20,371 nt of DNA from Bacteroidota bacterium (GCA_030613125.1 JAUWMO010000015.1:1-20371), one strand, 5' to 3'. Shown: positions 8,174 through 18,000, counted from the stretch's first letter. Notes: a model not told the origin generated them from the sequence alone. Made by a program: numbers and translations.

Positions 8174-8593
8174 TCATTTTTGTGCCTTGATTTTTTTTAA
8201 TTTCTTTTTATCCATCGGTAACTTCATTTCTTTCCAACCAAGAATTCCATCTTCGAGTATAAAAATATTTAGAAATTCATTTTCATGTAAGAATTCGCAA
8301 ACTGTTAAACTCCTGGAAATGTCATCGCAATAAAGAAAAAGAGGAATTTCCTTATCAAGGGTATCTTTTATTTTGTCCAATAATTGTTTGTTGCTAACTG
8401 AAATTGCACCGGGAATCCTTTCTTTTCGAAATTCTTTATATTCCCTTACATCCAAAATTATTTTATCAGCTACAGAGTTTAGTTTGATATAAAATTCAAC
8501 AGCGTCAAGATTTGTGAATTTATATGAAGTATCTACCTGGGAATATAGGTTTATAAATTGGATCAGAAATAAAAAGATTAAAAGAAACTTCAT
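8174..8593 (-). CDS. Exported rhodanese-like domain protein
   Basis: This 139-residue single-domain protein starts with a hydrophobic signal peptide (about 1-19, FLLIFLFLIQFINLYSQ), so it probably acts in the periplasm. The rhodanese hallmarks follow: ILDVREYKEF (46-55), RIPGAISV (59-66), Cys89 at the end of a strand (LFLYCDDISRS), and the closing LEDGILGWKEMKLP (113-126). Rhodaneses carry persulfide sulfur on the loop Cys. Here the active loop is CDDISRS where many have C-x-x-G-x-R, so activity is plausible but unusual. The tail is Lys-rich. It is convergent with the SiaB-like gene and divergent from comF. No partner sulfur-metabolism genes are adjacent. Confidence 0.85.
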   Translation of the reverse strand: MKFLLIFLFLIQFINLYSQVDTSYKFTNLDAVEFYIKLNSVADKIILDVREYKEFRKERIPGAISVSNKQLLDKIKDTLDKEIPLFLYCDDISRSLTVCEFLHENEFLNIFILEDGILGWKEMKLPMDKKKLKKIKAQK

Positions 8594-8744
8594 TCAGTAA
8601 TAAAATTAAATTTTGTTCCTGCAGACATTATTTTGTAAATTAATCAGAAAATTCTATCAGGATTCACCCCGGTAAAATATTTTCTTCTGTAAACAAATAT
8701 ATTGACATATGTTCGTTTAAAATGAATTTTTTAATTTAAAATAA

Positions 8745-9434
8745 ATGAAAACACAGTTTCTGGGAAATTTTTTAGACCTTTTTTATCCAAGACTTTGTCC
8801 TGTATGTGGGTGGCAATTATTAAGAAATGAAAAAGTAATTTGCACAAAATGTTTACTTCATTTACCAAAAGCAAACTATCACCTGTCAGATGACAATCCG
8901 GTAGCAAAAGCTTTTTGGGGGAGAGTTCAGGTAGAAAATGCCACAGCCTGGTATTTTTTTGAGAAAGGAAGCAGTTATCAGAAATTGATTCATAAAATAA
9001 AATATATGAGGCAGAAGGGAATCGGGTATGAATTAGGGATAATGTTTGGGGAAGATCTGAGCCTAACTTTATACCAGTTTGTTGATGAGCTCATTCCAGT
9101 ACCCCTGCATAGCCGGAAACTAAAAAAGCGGGGATTTAATCAAAGTGAATGGATAGCCAGGGGAATTGCTGAAAGCATGAATAAACAATTAAATACAGTT
9201 TCATTGCAAAGGATTGTTGCAAGCCCGACTCAAACCCGGAAATCAAGATACGAACGCTGGGAAAATGTTGCTGATATTTTTCAGCTAACCCATCCTGAGA
9301 AAATTGAGAACAAGCATATATTGTTGATTGATGATGTAATGACTACGGGATCAACCTTAGAAGCTTGTGCTTCAACAATACTTAAAGCAAAAGGAACAAA
9401 GGTAAGTATTGCTGTTTTGGCTTATGCTTTGTAA
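8745..9434 (+). CDS. comF: ComF-family phosphoribosyltransferase-like protein
   Basis: The 229-residue protein begins with a four-Cys zinc-ribbon (Cys18, Cys21, Cys33, Cys36 in LCPVCG and ICTKC). A conserved middle follows with the HKIKYM and LIPVPLHSRKLKKRGFNQ segments typical of ComF. It ends with the PRPP-binding motif LLIDDVMTTGST at about residues 193-204. ComF proteins are linked to DNA uptake and transformation in several bacteria, and the phosphoribosyltransferase fold suggests nucleotide chemistry, though the reaction is not established. It stands alone on the plus strand, with a divergent rhodanese gene on its left and convergent ubiX on its right. A poor -7 match, TATGTTCG, occurs at 8708-8715. 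Confidence 0.93.
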   Translation: MKTQFLGNFLDLFYPRLCPVCGWQLLRNEKVICTKCLLHLPKANYHLSDDNPVAKAFWGRVQVENATAWYFFEKGSSYQKLIHKIKYMRQKGIGYELGIMFGEDLSLTLYQFVDELIPVPLHSRKLKKRGFNQSEWIARGIAESMNKQLNTVSLQRIVASPTQTRKSRYERWENVADIFQLTHPEKIENKHILLIDDVMTTGSTLEACASTILKAKGTKVSIAVLAYAL

Positions 9435-9472
9435 CAAGAGTTTATGAAGTCAGCCTTGTATTTTTCCTGAGA

Positions 9473-10042
9473 TCAATCCTTTTCACCCCATTGAAATGAT
9501 GATATTTCAAATCCGGCCAGTCCCAAAACACGATCAATCACAGTCTCTACAGCTTTTTCAATTGTATCGGGCTTGCAGTAAAATGACGGGGATGCCGGAC
9601 AAATGATACCTCCTGCTTCTGTTATGGTTTCCATATTTCTGATATGGATTAGGTTATATGGAGTTTCACGGGGAACAAGGATCAGTTTCTTCCTCTCTTT
9701 TAATATTACATCGGCCGACCTGGTTATAAGATCACTGGAAATGCCTGATGCAATCCGGCCCATAGAACCCATGGAACATGGGCAAATGATCATAGTTTCG
9801 AAACCTGATGATCCGGAAGCAAATGGTGCAAAAAAATCATCTTCCTTATATGTTGGAAATGAAAGATTTAAATAACTCTCATCCTCCAATTCATATTTCC
9901 ATACTTCCCTGGCATATTTTGAAAATATCACACCTGTTGATTCAATCTGTTCTTTCAGAAATTCTAGTTTCCTGAATAATATTTTTGCATAAATAGCACC
10001 ACTTGCACCGGTAACAGCTATTATTATTTTCTTTTTTGTCAT
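9473..10042 (-). CDS. ubiX: UbiX-family flavin prenyltransferase
   Basis: This 189-residue flavoprotein has all the UbiX signatures: AVTGASGAIYA near the N-terminus (9-19), the IICPCSMGSMGRIASGISS nucleotide-binding region (86-103), LVPRETPYNL (122-131) and the terminal AGGIICPASPSFY (143-155). UbiX joins a dimethylallyl group to FMN to make the prenylated flavin used by UbiD-type decarboxylases. No ubiD gene lies in the window, so the dependent decarboxylase must be elsewhere. It follows cobB on the minus strand after 40 bases, so the two could share a transcript. It converges on comF with 38 bases between stops. Confidence 0.95.
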   Translation of the reverse strand: MTKKKIIIAVTGASGAIYAKILFRKLEFLKEQIESTGVIFSKYAREVWKYELEDESYLNLSFPTYKEDDFFAPFASGSSGFETMIICPCSMGSMGRIASGISSDLITRSADVILKERKKLILVPRETPYNLIHIRNMETITEAGGIICPASPSFYCKPDTIEKAVETVIDRVLGLAGFEISSFQWGEKD

Positions 10043-10082
10043 CCGTAACTATTTTTAGATCGTTTCATTGTAACAAAACTTT

Positions 10083-10760
10083 TCAGGTCAACATATTTAT
10101 TAAGGTGGTTACTCCTTTAACGGCTTTTTCTTTTATATAAGTGATATTTGGGCGTGAATGATAAACTTCATTCGGGTCAATCAGGTAAACAGGTATTCCT
10201 GATGGAGCATAATCAATAAGGCCTGCGGCAGGATAAACATTTAATGATGTGCCGACAACTACAAGAATATCTGCATCCTGAATGACTGGAACAGCATCCT
10301 CAATAGCTGGAACAGCTTCGCCAAACCACACTACATGTGGACGAAGTTGTGAACCTTTTTCACAAAGATCTCCTTTACTGAGTTCCCACCCTTCAATATC
10401 AAAAATTAAATACGGATCAACTGTACTTCGAGACTTTCTTATTTCTCCGTGTAAATGAAGCACTTTAGAACTTCCTGCCCGCTCATGAAGATCATCAACA
10501 TTTTGAGTAATTATGTGAACATCAAAATATTTTTCCAGGGTAACAAATCCTTTATGACCATCATTAGGATGTGCCTCCAGAAGCTGTTTGCGCCTTTCAT
10601 TGTAAAACCTTAAAACAAGTTCCATATCGTTTTCCCAGGCAATAGGGCTGGCAACCTGAGTAACATCATATTGTTCCCACAAACCTCCCATATCGCGAAA
10701 GGTTTTAAGACCACTCTCAGCACTCATCCCTGCACCTGATAACACAACCATTTTTTTCAT
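10083..10760 (-). CDS. cobB: CobB-type NAD-dependent protein deacylase (sirtuin), zinc-less
   Basis: The 225-residue sirtuin shows GAGMSAESGLKTFRD (9-23), TQNVDDLHERAG (85-96), catalytic His104 in HLHGE, LRPHVVWFGE (139-148) and VGTSLNVYPAAG (169-180). Tyr53 and Arg56 in FYNERRKQL match the Tyr/Arg pair that recognises acidic acyl groups in class III sirtuins such as SIRT5 and E. coli CobB, so desuccinylase or deacetylase activity is likely. The four zinc-binding Cys found in most sirtuins are missing. Between His104 and the LRPH motif there is only Cys133, and the segment reads KSRSTVDPYL and then DLCEKGSQ. This may be a lineage trait rather than a defect, since the rest is intact. It is upstream of ubiX, and the 5' region is shared with divergent dnaG. 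Confidence 0.94.
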   Translation of the reverse strand: MKKMVVLSGAGMSAESGLKTFRDMGGLWEQYDVTQVASPIAWENDMELVLRFYNERRKQLLEAHPNDGHKGFVTLEKYFDVHIITQNVDDLHERAGSSKVLHLHGEIRKSRSTVDPYLIFDIEGWELSKGDLCEKGSQLRPHVVWFGEAVPAIEDAVPVIQDADILVVVGTSLNVYPAAGLIDYAPSGIPVYLIDPNEVYHSRPNITYIKEKAVKGVTTLINMLT

Positions 10761-10884
10761 CTGATTAAAATATTTATATTAATTAATAAACAGATATTTG
10801 TAGAATTGTATTGATCAAGATAAAAAATATTTTAATATAGTAAGATGGAAATACCATTAACTTATAATGATACTTGTAAACCTA

Positions 10885-10916
10885 TTTGACCACTCCCAAA
10901 ATTATTTCTAATTTAG
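10885..10916 (+). promoter_or_regulatory. Candidate Bacteroidota promoter for dnaG
   Basis: TTTG at 10885-10888 and TAATTTAG at 10909-10916 are separated by exactly 20 bases. The -7 box has one mismatch to TAnnTTTG. Transcription from here would give a leader of about 50 bases before the dnaG ATG at 10975. The remainder of the 214-base cobB/dnaG gap is AT-rich, and I see no clear cobB promoter in it. Confidence 0.45.
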
Positions 10917-10974
10917 TAACAAACATATGAAATTTATAATAAGTTGATAACCAGCCATTGTATAACGCACTTTA

Positions 10975-12918
10975 ATGATTGATAAGGTAACTATTGACCG
11001 AATTGTGGACAGTGCTGAGATAACAGAAGTTATTCAGGAATTTGTGACTTTGAAGAAAAGAGGAGTCAATTACCTTGGGTTATGTCCTTTTCATAACGAA
11101 AAAACGCCTTCTTTTTCTGTTTCTCCATCAAAGGGAATTTATAAATGCTTTGGATGTGGCCGTGGCGGAAATGTGGTTAACTTTTTAATGGAACATGAAC
11201 ATTTGAGTTATCCGGAGGCGTTGAAATATCTTGCAAGAAAATATCACATTGAAATAATTGAAAAAGAATTTACACCGGAGGAGTTGCAACAGCAAAGTGA
11301 GAGGGAAAGTATTTTAGTTACCCTTTCCTATGCACAGAAATATTTCACCGAAAATTTATTTCATAGTGACGAAGGGATCTCAGTTGGTTTAAGTTATTTT
11401 AAAGAAAGAGGTTTCAGACATGATACCCTTAAAAAATTTGAGATTGGATATTCACCTGAAAAAAGGGATGCTTTCACTCATAGTGCACTCAGGGCAGGAT
11501 ATAAACTTGAATTTCTGAAAAAAGCAGGACTGACCATTGAAAAAGAGAGCCTTAAGTTTGACAGGTTTCACGGCCGGATTATCTTTCCCATTCATAGTCT
11601 GTCGGGACAGGTTATTGGTTTTGGAGGACGAGTTCTGAGAACTGATGCAAAGGCAGCTAAGTATCTTAATTCCCCTGAATCGGATATATATCATAAAAGC
11701 AGAGTTTTATATGGGATTTATCAAGGAAAAAGGGAAATAATTTCCCAGAATAAATGTTTTCTGGTTGAAGGTTATACTGATATTCTGGCTCTACATCAAG
11801 TTGGTATTGAGAATATTGTAGCCTCGTCGGGAACTGCATTAACATCAGAACAGATCCGCTTAATAAAGCGTTTCACACCTAATGTTACTATTCTTTTCGA
11901 TGGTGATGAAGCAGGCCTGAAAGCTTCTCTGCGGGGAGTTGATCTTGTGCTTGAAGAGGGTTTAAATGTAAAGGTAGTTGTACTGCCGGATGGTGAGGAT
12001 CCTGATTCATATTCTAAGAAACTAAGCGCTTCTGAATTTAAAGTGTTCATTGATGAAAATGAAAAAGATTTTATTAAATTTAAAACAAACCTGCTGATCA
12101 ATGAATCGAGGAATGATCCAGTAAAAAAAGCTAATTTAATCAGGGATATTGTCCGATCAGTTGCAGTAATACCCGACAGTATAAACAGAAGTGTTTATCT
12201 GAAAGAATGTAGTATCCTGCTTAAGGTGGATGAAAAGATACTTTACTACGAAACAAACAAGATCAGGAGAAAAAAAGCAGAGCAAAGGTATAAAAACTTA
12301 AAATCATTTGAAGAATCTGTTATTCCTCCTGCTACCCGGTCAGGATTGACTGATTTTTTTGAAGACACAGAATCTCAGGAAAGAGAAATAATACGACTGC
12401 TTTTAAGTTACGGTAATAAGGAATTTCTGGAAATAAAAGAGGTTAATGGGGATATACGGAACATATCTGTAACAGAATTTATTATCTCTGAGATCAGTAA
12501 TGACGATTTGATATTGGAGAACTCTGTTTATCAACAGATTATTGAAGAATTCGTGCATCACTTTAACAACCAGATTTTTCTTGAACAGAAGTATTTCATC
12601 AACCATCCTGATAATAAAATCAGAGAGATCAGTGCCCAATTGTTAGCGCCATCTTATGATCTTAGCAAGATATGGAGAAAACATGATAACTATATTGAAA
12701 CAGAAGAGATGAAATTAAAGGAAATTGTTCCGGAAACACTATATGCATTTAAAAACAAAAAGGTAGTTGAAGCCTCAAAAGATCTTCAGGATAAATTAAA
12801 TGAAGCACAAAAAAGAAATGATCTCGAAGAAATAGAAAGTATCCAGGAACAAATTATTTTTTTGAATAGTTTAAAAAAGGAACTTTCAAAAAACCTTGGT
12901 AACCGTACAATTATATAG
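10975..12918 (+). CDS. dnaG: DnaG DNA primase
   Basis: This full-length 647-residue primase makes RNA primers for replication. It has an N-terminal CHC2 zinc-binding domain with Cys37, His40, Cys58 and Cys61. A core RNA-polymerase region contains FDRFHGRIIFPI (195-206). The Toprim domain carries metal-binding Glu265 (LVEGYTD), Asp309 and Asp311 (LFDGDEAG), and DGEDPDSY (339-346). The C-terminal ~200 residues are helical and poorly conserved, as expected for the helicase-interaction domain, and end with a Lys/Glu-rich coiled segment. It is divergent from cobB. The first lipoprotein gene starts 23 bases after its stop and may be read from the same promoter, since no terminator is visible between them. 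Confidence 0.97.
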   Translation: MIDKVTIDRIVDSAEITEVIQEFVTLKKRGVNYLGLCPFHNEKTPSFSVSPSKGIYKCFGCGRGGNVVNFLMEHEHLSYPEALKYLARKYHIEIIEKEFTPEELQQQSERESILVTLSYAQKYFTENLFHSDEGISVGLSYFKERGFRHDTLKKFEIGYSPEKRDAFTHSALRAGYKLEFLKKAGLTIEKESLKFDRFHGRIIFPIHSLSGQVIGFGGRVLRTDAKAAKYLNSPESDIYHKSRVLYGIYQGKREIISQNKCFLVEGYTDILALHQVGIENIVASSGTALTSEQIRLIKRFTPNVTILFDGDEAGLKASLRGVDLVLEEGLNVKVVVLPDGEDPDSYSKKLSASEFKVFIDENEKDFIKFKTNLLINESRNDPVKKANLIRDIVRSVAVIPDSINRSVYLKECSILLKVDEKILYYETNKIRRKKAEQRYKNLKSFEESVIPPATRSGLTDFFEDTESQEREIIRLLLSYGNKEFLEIKEVNGDIRNISVTEFIISEISNDDLILENSVYQQIIEEFVHHFNNQIFLEQKYFINHPDNKIREISAQLLAPSYDLSKIWRKHDNYIETEEMKLKEIVPETLYAFKNKKVVEASKDLQDKLNEAQKRNDLEEIESIQEQIIFLNSLKKELSKNLGNRTII

Positions 12919-12941
12919 AACTTTTTAAATATTTTCTGACA

Positions 12942-13859
12942 ATGAAATTGTGCAACAAAAACCTGGTCCTCCTGTTTATTTTTGTATTGGTATTTGTTTC
13001 GTGTATCCAGACAGTAAAGCAAAAAGAAAAAAAAGAGGCTGAATACGAAAAAGCAAAAAGTGAAAATTCAGGTTTAAAATTTTCTTTTAATAGTGAAGCA
13101 GGTAAAATTATTTTCTATGGATTGTATTCTCCTGTTGAAATTTCAAATATCCTGGGAACAACAAATATTGAATATGCACCTGAGTTTTTTCTCCCTGTTG
13201 AAAAAGCCAGTCAATATACTTCCAGTTCAAAAATTGCTGTAAATCTGGGTGTTTATGGAGCAGATTTCAGTATGACAAAAATGTTTGAAAATACTGAAGA
13301 TGCGGTTAAAATAATGGATGTTATATATAGCCTTTCAGACAAATTAGGAATTCCTTCTGATTTAATATCAGGCTCGGCCAATAGAGTTGAACAAAATCTT
13401 GCTGATATGGACTCTTTGTCTCAAATTTCTTATCAAACTTTCGAAATGGTAACTGACTATCTTGTAGATAATGGAAGAGAAAGTGCAGTGAGTCTTATTC
13501 TTCTTGGAGGATGGATAGAAGGGCTATATATTTCAACTATGTACCTAAATAATCAAAATGAACCAGATCAGGATCTGATAGAAAAATTAATTGAGCAAAA
13601 ATACTCTCTGTATTTCCTGATGGCTGTTCTGAAAAATCATTATAATGATCCTGCGGTGGCTTATTATCATCGGTTATTAAAAGTACTTCAAAATCATTTT
13701 GAAAACCTTGTTATTAAATATAAAGAAGGCCAGGTAGATATAGATGCTAAGCACAAACTTATTAAGTCAGACTGGAATCAATATCTGTATTCACCGGAAG
13801 AAATTGATAAAATAACAACTATTGTAAAGACGCTTCGTGAAATAATAACTGAGTCATGA
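12942..13859 (+). CDS. Putative lipoprotein A, paralogue of the downstream lipoprotein (unrecognised family)
   Basis: The product has 305 residues with a hydrophobic leader and a lipobox-like FVSC ending at Cys21, followed by a charged Lys/Glu linker, so it is probably a membrane-anchored lipoprotein. I do not recognise the family. The body is mostly helical, with two striking motifs, NLGVYGADFS at 101-110 and LGGWIEGLYIST at 188-199. The next gene carries the same motifs at residues 100-109 and 188-195, which argues for tandem duplication of a real, selected protein. The start ATG is 23 bases after dnaG and fits the signal peptide exactly. A Gly-Trp-Ile-Glu core inside predicted helices could form a ligand pocket, but nothing in the sequence identifies one. 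Function unknown. Confidence 0.8.
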   Translation: MKLCNKNLVLLFIFVLVFVSCIQTVKQKEKKEAEYEKAKSENSGLKFSFNSEAGKIIFYGLYSPVEISNILGTTNIEYAPEFFLPVEKASQYTSSSKIAVNLGVYGADFSMTKMFENTEDAVKIMDVIYSLSDKLGIPSDLISGSANRVEQNLADMDSLSQISYQTFEMVTDYLVDNGRESAVSLILLGGWIEGLYISTMYLNNQNEPDQDLIEKLIEQKYSLYFLMAVLKNHYNDPAVAYYHRLLKVLQNHFENLVIKYKEGQVDIDAKHKLIKSDWNQYLYSPEEIDKITTIVKTLREIITES

Positions 13860-13964
13860 TATAATTCTGTACCAGGGTTTTAAAAAAAAATCATATTTTA
13901 ACAGACCAGAATAATAATTTTGAAAGAATCAAAGCATATATTCCGAATTAAATATTGCTTTTAT

Positions 13965-13972
13965 TATATTTG
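13965..13972 (+). promoter_or_regulatory. Candidate -7 element for lipoprotein B
   Basis: TATATTTG matches TAnnTTTG exactly and lies 31 bases before the chosen ATG at 14004. A -33 TTG at the usual distance is absent (TTCCG at 13941-13945 is the nearest), so support is partial. It suggests lipoprotein B can be transcribed independently of A. Confidence 0.4.
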
Positions 13973-14003
13973 ACCTTTGAAATGTTCAATAAAAGTTTAT
14001 AGC

Positions 14004-14846
14004 ATGAAAAATAGTAAATTTTATTCCGGATCAGGTTTATTACTGGGTTTAATGATCATTGCCCTATCTTTTGGATCATGCAAAATATCTAAAAAAGACT
14101 CAGAAGGACAGGACATACAGGAATCGGGTACTGATGTGAAAGATGAAATTAGTAAAGAGGTGTCTGATTTTGTGTATCCTTTACCGCAATCAAGTGAAGT
14201 AACTGAAATGTTGAACAGAATAGGTATTGCCTATATGTTGGGTACATCCAATACTGTCGAAAATGTGAACAGGTATTTTACTGCTAAAAGTAAGGCATAT
14301 AATATTGGTGTGTATGGTACCGACCTTAGTTATGCAAGCACCTATCAAATGACACAGGAAACCATGCTCTACCTGGAAGCTATAAACCAGTTAGGAGGTG
14401 ACCTGGGTATTTCTTCTATTTATAATGAAGATTTATTAAATAGTATAGATAGAAATATTGATGACAAAGATTCATTAGTTGAGATCATTACAATTACCAT
14501 AAATGAAACTTATGATTTTCTGAACAAGAATGGAAAGGGCGATCTTTCAATTTTAATGGTGGTCGGAGGCTGGATTGAGGCTATGTATCTGACCACAAAT
14601 GTTTCGGCCAATGTTTATAATAATCCGGAAATTGTTAAGATCATTTATTTACAAAAGGCCTCCCTGAATAAACTATTAGATATTATTGAGTCAAGAAAAG
14701 AAAATCCTGATATTCAGGAACTACTTGAAGATTTTCAACCAATTAAAGAAGCTTACGATGCAGTAAATAGTGCGGATATGGAAGCTGAACAAGTACAAAA
14801 TATTGCTTCATCTGTTGAAACTTTAAGGAATAAAATAATTTTCTGA
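14004..14846 (+). CDS. Putative lipoprotein B, paralogue of lipoprotein A (unrecognised family)
   Basis: This 280-residue protein starts, in my reading, at ATG 14004, which gives a compact signal peptide ending in FGSC with Cys26. A TTG at 13977 would add nine residues that look non-signal-like and would start only a few bases after the -7 box. A low-complexity Lys/Asp/Glu linker follows, then a helical body. NIGVYGTDLS at 100-109 and VGGWIEAMYLTT at 187-198 repeat the motifs of lipoprotein A, and a shared LGTSN/LGTTN element lies about 80-85 (LGTTN at 71-75 in A). Overall identity looks low outside these motifs, so the duplication is old. A strong terminator follows at 14872-14904. Function unknown; a periplasmic binding or structural role in the envelope is only a guess. 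Confidence 0.85.
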   Translation: MKNSKFYSGSGLLLGLMIIALSFGSCKISKKDSEGQDIQESGTDVKDEISKEVSDFVYPLPQSSEVTEMLNRIGIAYMLGTSNTVENVNRYFTAKSKAYNIGVYGTDLSYASTYQMTQETMLYLEAINQLGGDLGISSIYNEDLLNSIDRNIDDKDSLVEIITITINETYDFLNKNGKGDLSILMVVGGWIEAMYLTTNVSANVYNNPEIVKIIYLQKASLNKLLDIIESRKENPDIQELLEDFQPIKEAYDAVNSADMEAEQVQNIASSVETLRNKIIF

Positions 14847-14871
14847 TAAATTAGATATTAGATTTCAGCTT

Positions 14872-14904
14872 AAAACTTGTACTTCCCGGTACGAGTTTTT
14901 TTTT
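14872..14904 (+). terminator. Intrinsic terminator after lipoprotein B
   Basis: An 11-bp stem (AAAACTTGTAC, 14872-14882, with GTACGAGTTTT, 14889-14899, including one G-U pair) closes a six-base TTCCCG loop. It runs into nine consecutive T (14896-14904). It lies 26 bases after the stop of lipoprotein B and marks the end of the dnaG/lipoprotein block, separating it from the ABC transporter gene. Confidence 0.85.
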
Positions 14905-14978
14905 CGCTTTTAATGCTGATTTTTAATTATTTCAGAAAATACAACAATTTATTAATGAATAATCCGGGTTAATTATTT

Positions 14979-14986
14979 TAAATTTA
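14979..14986 (+). promoter_or_regulatory. Candidate -7 element for the ABCG-type gene
   Basis: TAAATTTA, one mismatch from TAnnTTTG and identical to the -7 box proposed for the tRNA, lies 19 bases before ATG 15005. The -33 region has only a weak match (ATGA near 14955). The upstream terminator makes an independent promoter here necessary. Confidence 0.35.
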
Positions 14987-15004
14987 CAAGACAAGGAAAT
15001 TGTT

Positions 15005-18000
15005 ATGAGCGATACAATTCTTAATGCATTAGTTCATCTTTTTGCCCTGGTTGCTTCTGTTAATGTAGAAGCTTTGTCTGAAAGAGGAAGAAATATTGTT
15101 CGGGCATATTTAAAACGATATTTGAATGATGAATTAACCCGGGAATACCTGAAATTGTTTGATGATTACCGCGGTTTTTATTATAGGGAAATCCATTCTG
15201 ATCAAACAGAAAACCTTGAAGGCTCACCTTCACTTATTAGTTTTCAATCCTTAAATGTTTGCCATCAGGTAAAAAAGGGCTTAAACCGCGAAGATCGTAT
15301 TACTGTATTTATGCAGCTTCTCGAATTTGTTAATGAAGATGCAATGGTCACTCCTCGTGAATCAGAAATAATAGAGGTGGTTGCATCCTCTTTTAACATT
15401 GATGAAAATGAATTCAGAAACCTGAAAGAATTTGTTTTGACTAATTCCTTAGAGAACATTGAAGCAAAAAATGTTCTGATTATGGATAACCAGATTAGAG
15501 AATGGGCAGAAACTGTTTCCTGGTTTATGAAAAAGGAACAAAAAGATAAAGATGAATTTAAATATTTTTACAAAGAAAATTTATATGGGGAATTAATATT
15601 TTTATACATCTACAGCATACGCGATTATGTATTTAAGTACATAGGAGAACAAAACCTCTATCTTGAAGGATATAAAATACAATCAGGTCGTGTATATTTT
15701 CTTCGTTCAGGAGCTATTATCAAAGGGCCCAATATAGATCCTGTATATTATAACGATATATCAAAAAAATTCTTTATAGGTCAAACTTTCCCTGAAATAG
15801 TTTTCTCGGGAAATGAAATCGAATTTACATTCGGGAACAGTCAGAATGGGATAAAAAAATTCAATTTTTGTGAAGAATCAGGTAATATTATTGGCATTCT
15901 TGGAGGAAGTGGTGTTGGGAAATCTACACTTCTCAGTCTTATCAATGGGAAACTTAGACCTGATAACGGACAGATACTAATCAATGGTTTTGATATTTAT
16001 AAGCATCGGTTCAAACTTCAGGGAATGATTGGTCTTGTACCACAAGATGACCTTCTGATTGAAGAATTGACCGTTTACCAGAACCTATATTATAATGCAA
16101 GGCTTTGTTTAGCCGATTATTCAAAAAATCAATTAGAAGAATCAATTGAAAAAATATTGGAAGATCTTGATCTTAGCGATATTGCACATCTGAGAGTAGG
16201 CAATCCATTAAATAAATTTATTAGCGGGGGCCAGCGAAAAAGGCTCAATATCGGACTTGAGTTAATGAGAGAACCTTATATTCTGATACTCGATGAGCCT
16301 ACATCAGGACTTTCGTCCAGCGATTCAGAAAACATAATGCAACTGCTTAGAAACCAGGCACGAAGAGGAAGGATTGTTGTTGCAACAATACATCAGCCTT
16401 CATCTAAGATTTTTAAAATGCTGGATAAACTATGGATTCTTGATAAAGGTGGATATCCGGTTTATTCAGGAAATCCTGTTGATGCCGTTATTTATTTTAA
16501 GAAGATCAATGCCCAGGTAAATGCAGCTGAAAGTGAATGCCCAAGTTGTGGAAATATAAATACAGAACAGATACTGAATATTATTGAAGCCAGAACACTT
16601 GATGATGCCGGATCTCCAACCAAATCAAGGAAAATCAGTCCACAATTGTGGTTTGATTATTATAAAGATAAAATAGAGTCTTCATTAAAAAGAAAAGAAC
16701 CTTCAAAAAAGATCCCGGAAAGTAATTTCAAGTTACCTTCTTCCACAAGCCAGTTCAGAACTTTTAGCATTCGTAACCTACTTGCTAAAATTTCTAACAC
16801 ACAATATTTGGTAATCAATTTATTAGAGGCTCCGATATTAGCTTTAATTCTGGGCTATTTCACCAAATATGTTCAGGATGAAGTGTATCTGTTTCAGGAT
16901 AATAAAAGTTTTCCGGTATTCATTTTCATGGCTGTTGTAGTAGCTCTGTTTATGGGTCTCACAGTAAGTGCAGAAGAAATTGTCAGAGACAGAAAGATCC
17001 TGGAAAGGGAATCGTTTTTAAATCTTAGCTGGCCGGCTTATCTGAGTTCAAAAATTGTATTTCTTTTTGTTTTATCGGCTATTCAGACTCTGTCATTTGT
17101 AGTGATTGGAAACTGGATACTTGATATTAAGGAGATGTTTCTAATCTATTGGCTGATACTATTCTCTGTTTCAGCTTTTGGAAACATGATCGGTTTAAAT
17201 ATTTCCTCGGGTCTTGATTCTGTAGTTGCTATATATGTACTGATTCCTCTCATTCTTGTACCTCAACTACTTCTGGGTGGTGCAATGATCCCATTTGATG
17301 ATCTGAATAAAGGATTGACAAATAAGAAATATGTTCCGGTTGTTGGAGATTTAATGATCACACGATGGGCCTATGAGGCTTTAACCGTGGAGCAGTTTAA
17401 ATCAAATGAATTTGAAAAGTATTTTTTTAAAAATGATGGGATTATAAGTACTTCAAATTATTATAACACTTTCCTGATCCCTGATCTCCAGCTAAAACTA
17501 CAGAGATGTCAAAGAATGTTTGACGAGGAGATAATTGACCGGGAAGTTCTTGAAAATGACCTGACTATAGTAAGGAATGAACTTAATAAAATGACAACAT
17601 TCCAAAATGTTACACCATGGGAACATACTGATAGGTTAACACCCGATTCAGTTAATATTGAAATTTTGGAAGAAACTCTTGGATACCTGATGTTCATAAA
17701 ACTTCATTTTACCGATCTTGGAGTCGAAGCTCTGGCTCGTAAAGATTTTATTTATGATTCTTTGCGCCTGTTATTGGGAGAAGAGGAATTACTTGAGTTT
17801 CAGCAAAAATATTACAATAACAAGCTGGCCGATCTGGTAATGAACCGAAATGAAATAAGGAAAATTTACCAGGCTGAAAATGAGTTGATCAGGAAATTTG
17901 ATCCTATATTTATAATGCCTGAAAACAAATTTGGCCGTGCTCAATTTTTTGCTCCATATAAATTATTAAATCATCAGGTGGTAGACACCGTTTGGTTTAA

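Noticed and set aside
9435..9472. Terminator between comF and ubiX
   Set aside because: ACAAG/CTTGT gives only a five-base stem around a long loop; no convincing hairpin was seen.
9603..9875. Plus-strand ORF inside ubiX
   Set aside because: The opposite frame has complete UbiX motifs, so this frame is a shadow.
13977..14003. TTG start for lipoprotein B
   Set aside because: It begins a few bases after the -7 box and adds non-signal-like residues before a complete signal peptide.
10081..14846. Defence or mobile-element island
   Set aside because: cobB, dnaG and the lipoproteins look like ordinary chromosomal genes with base composition like their neighbours; no integrase, transposase or toxin motif was seen.
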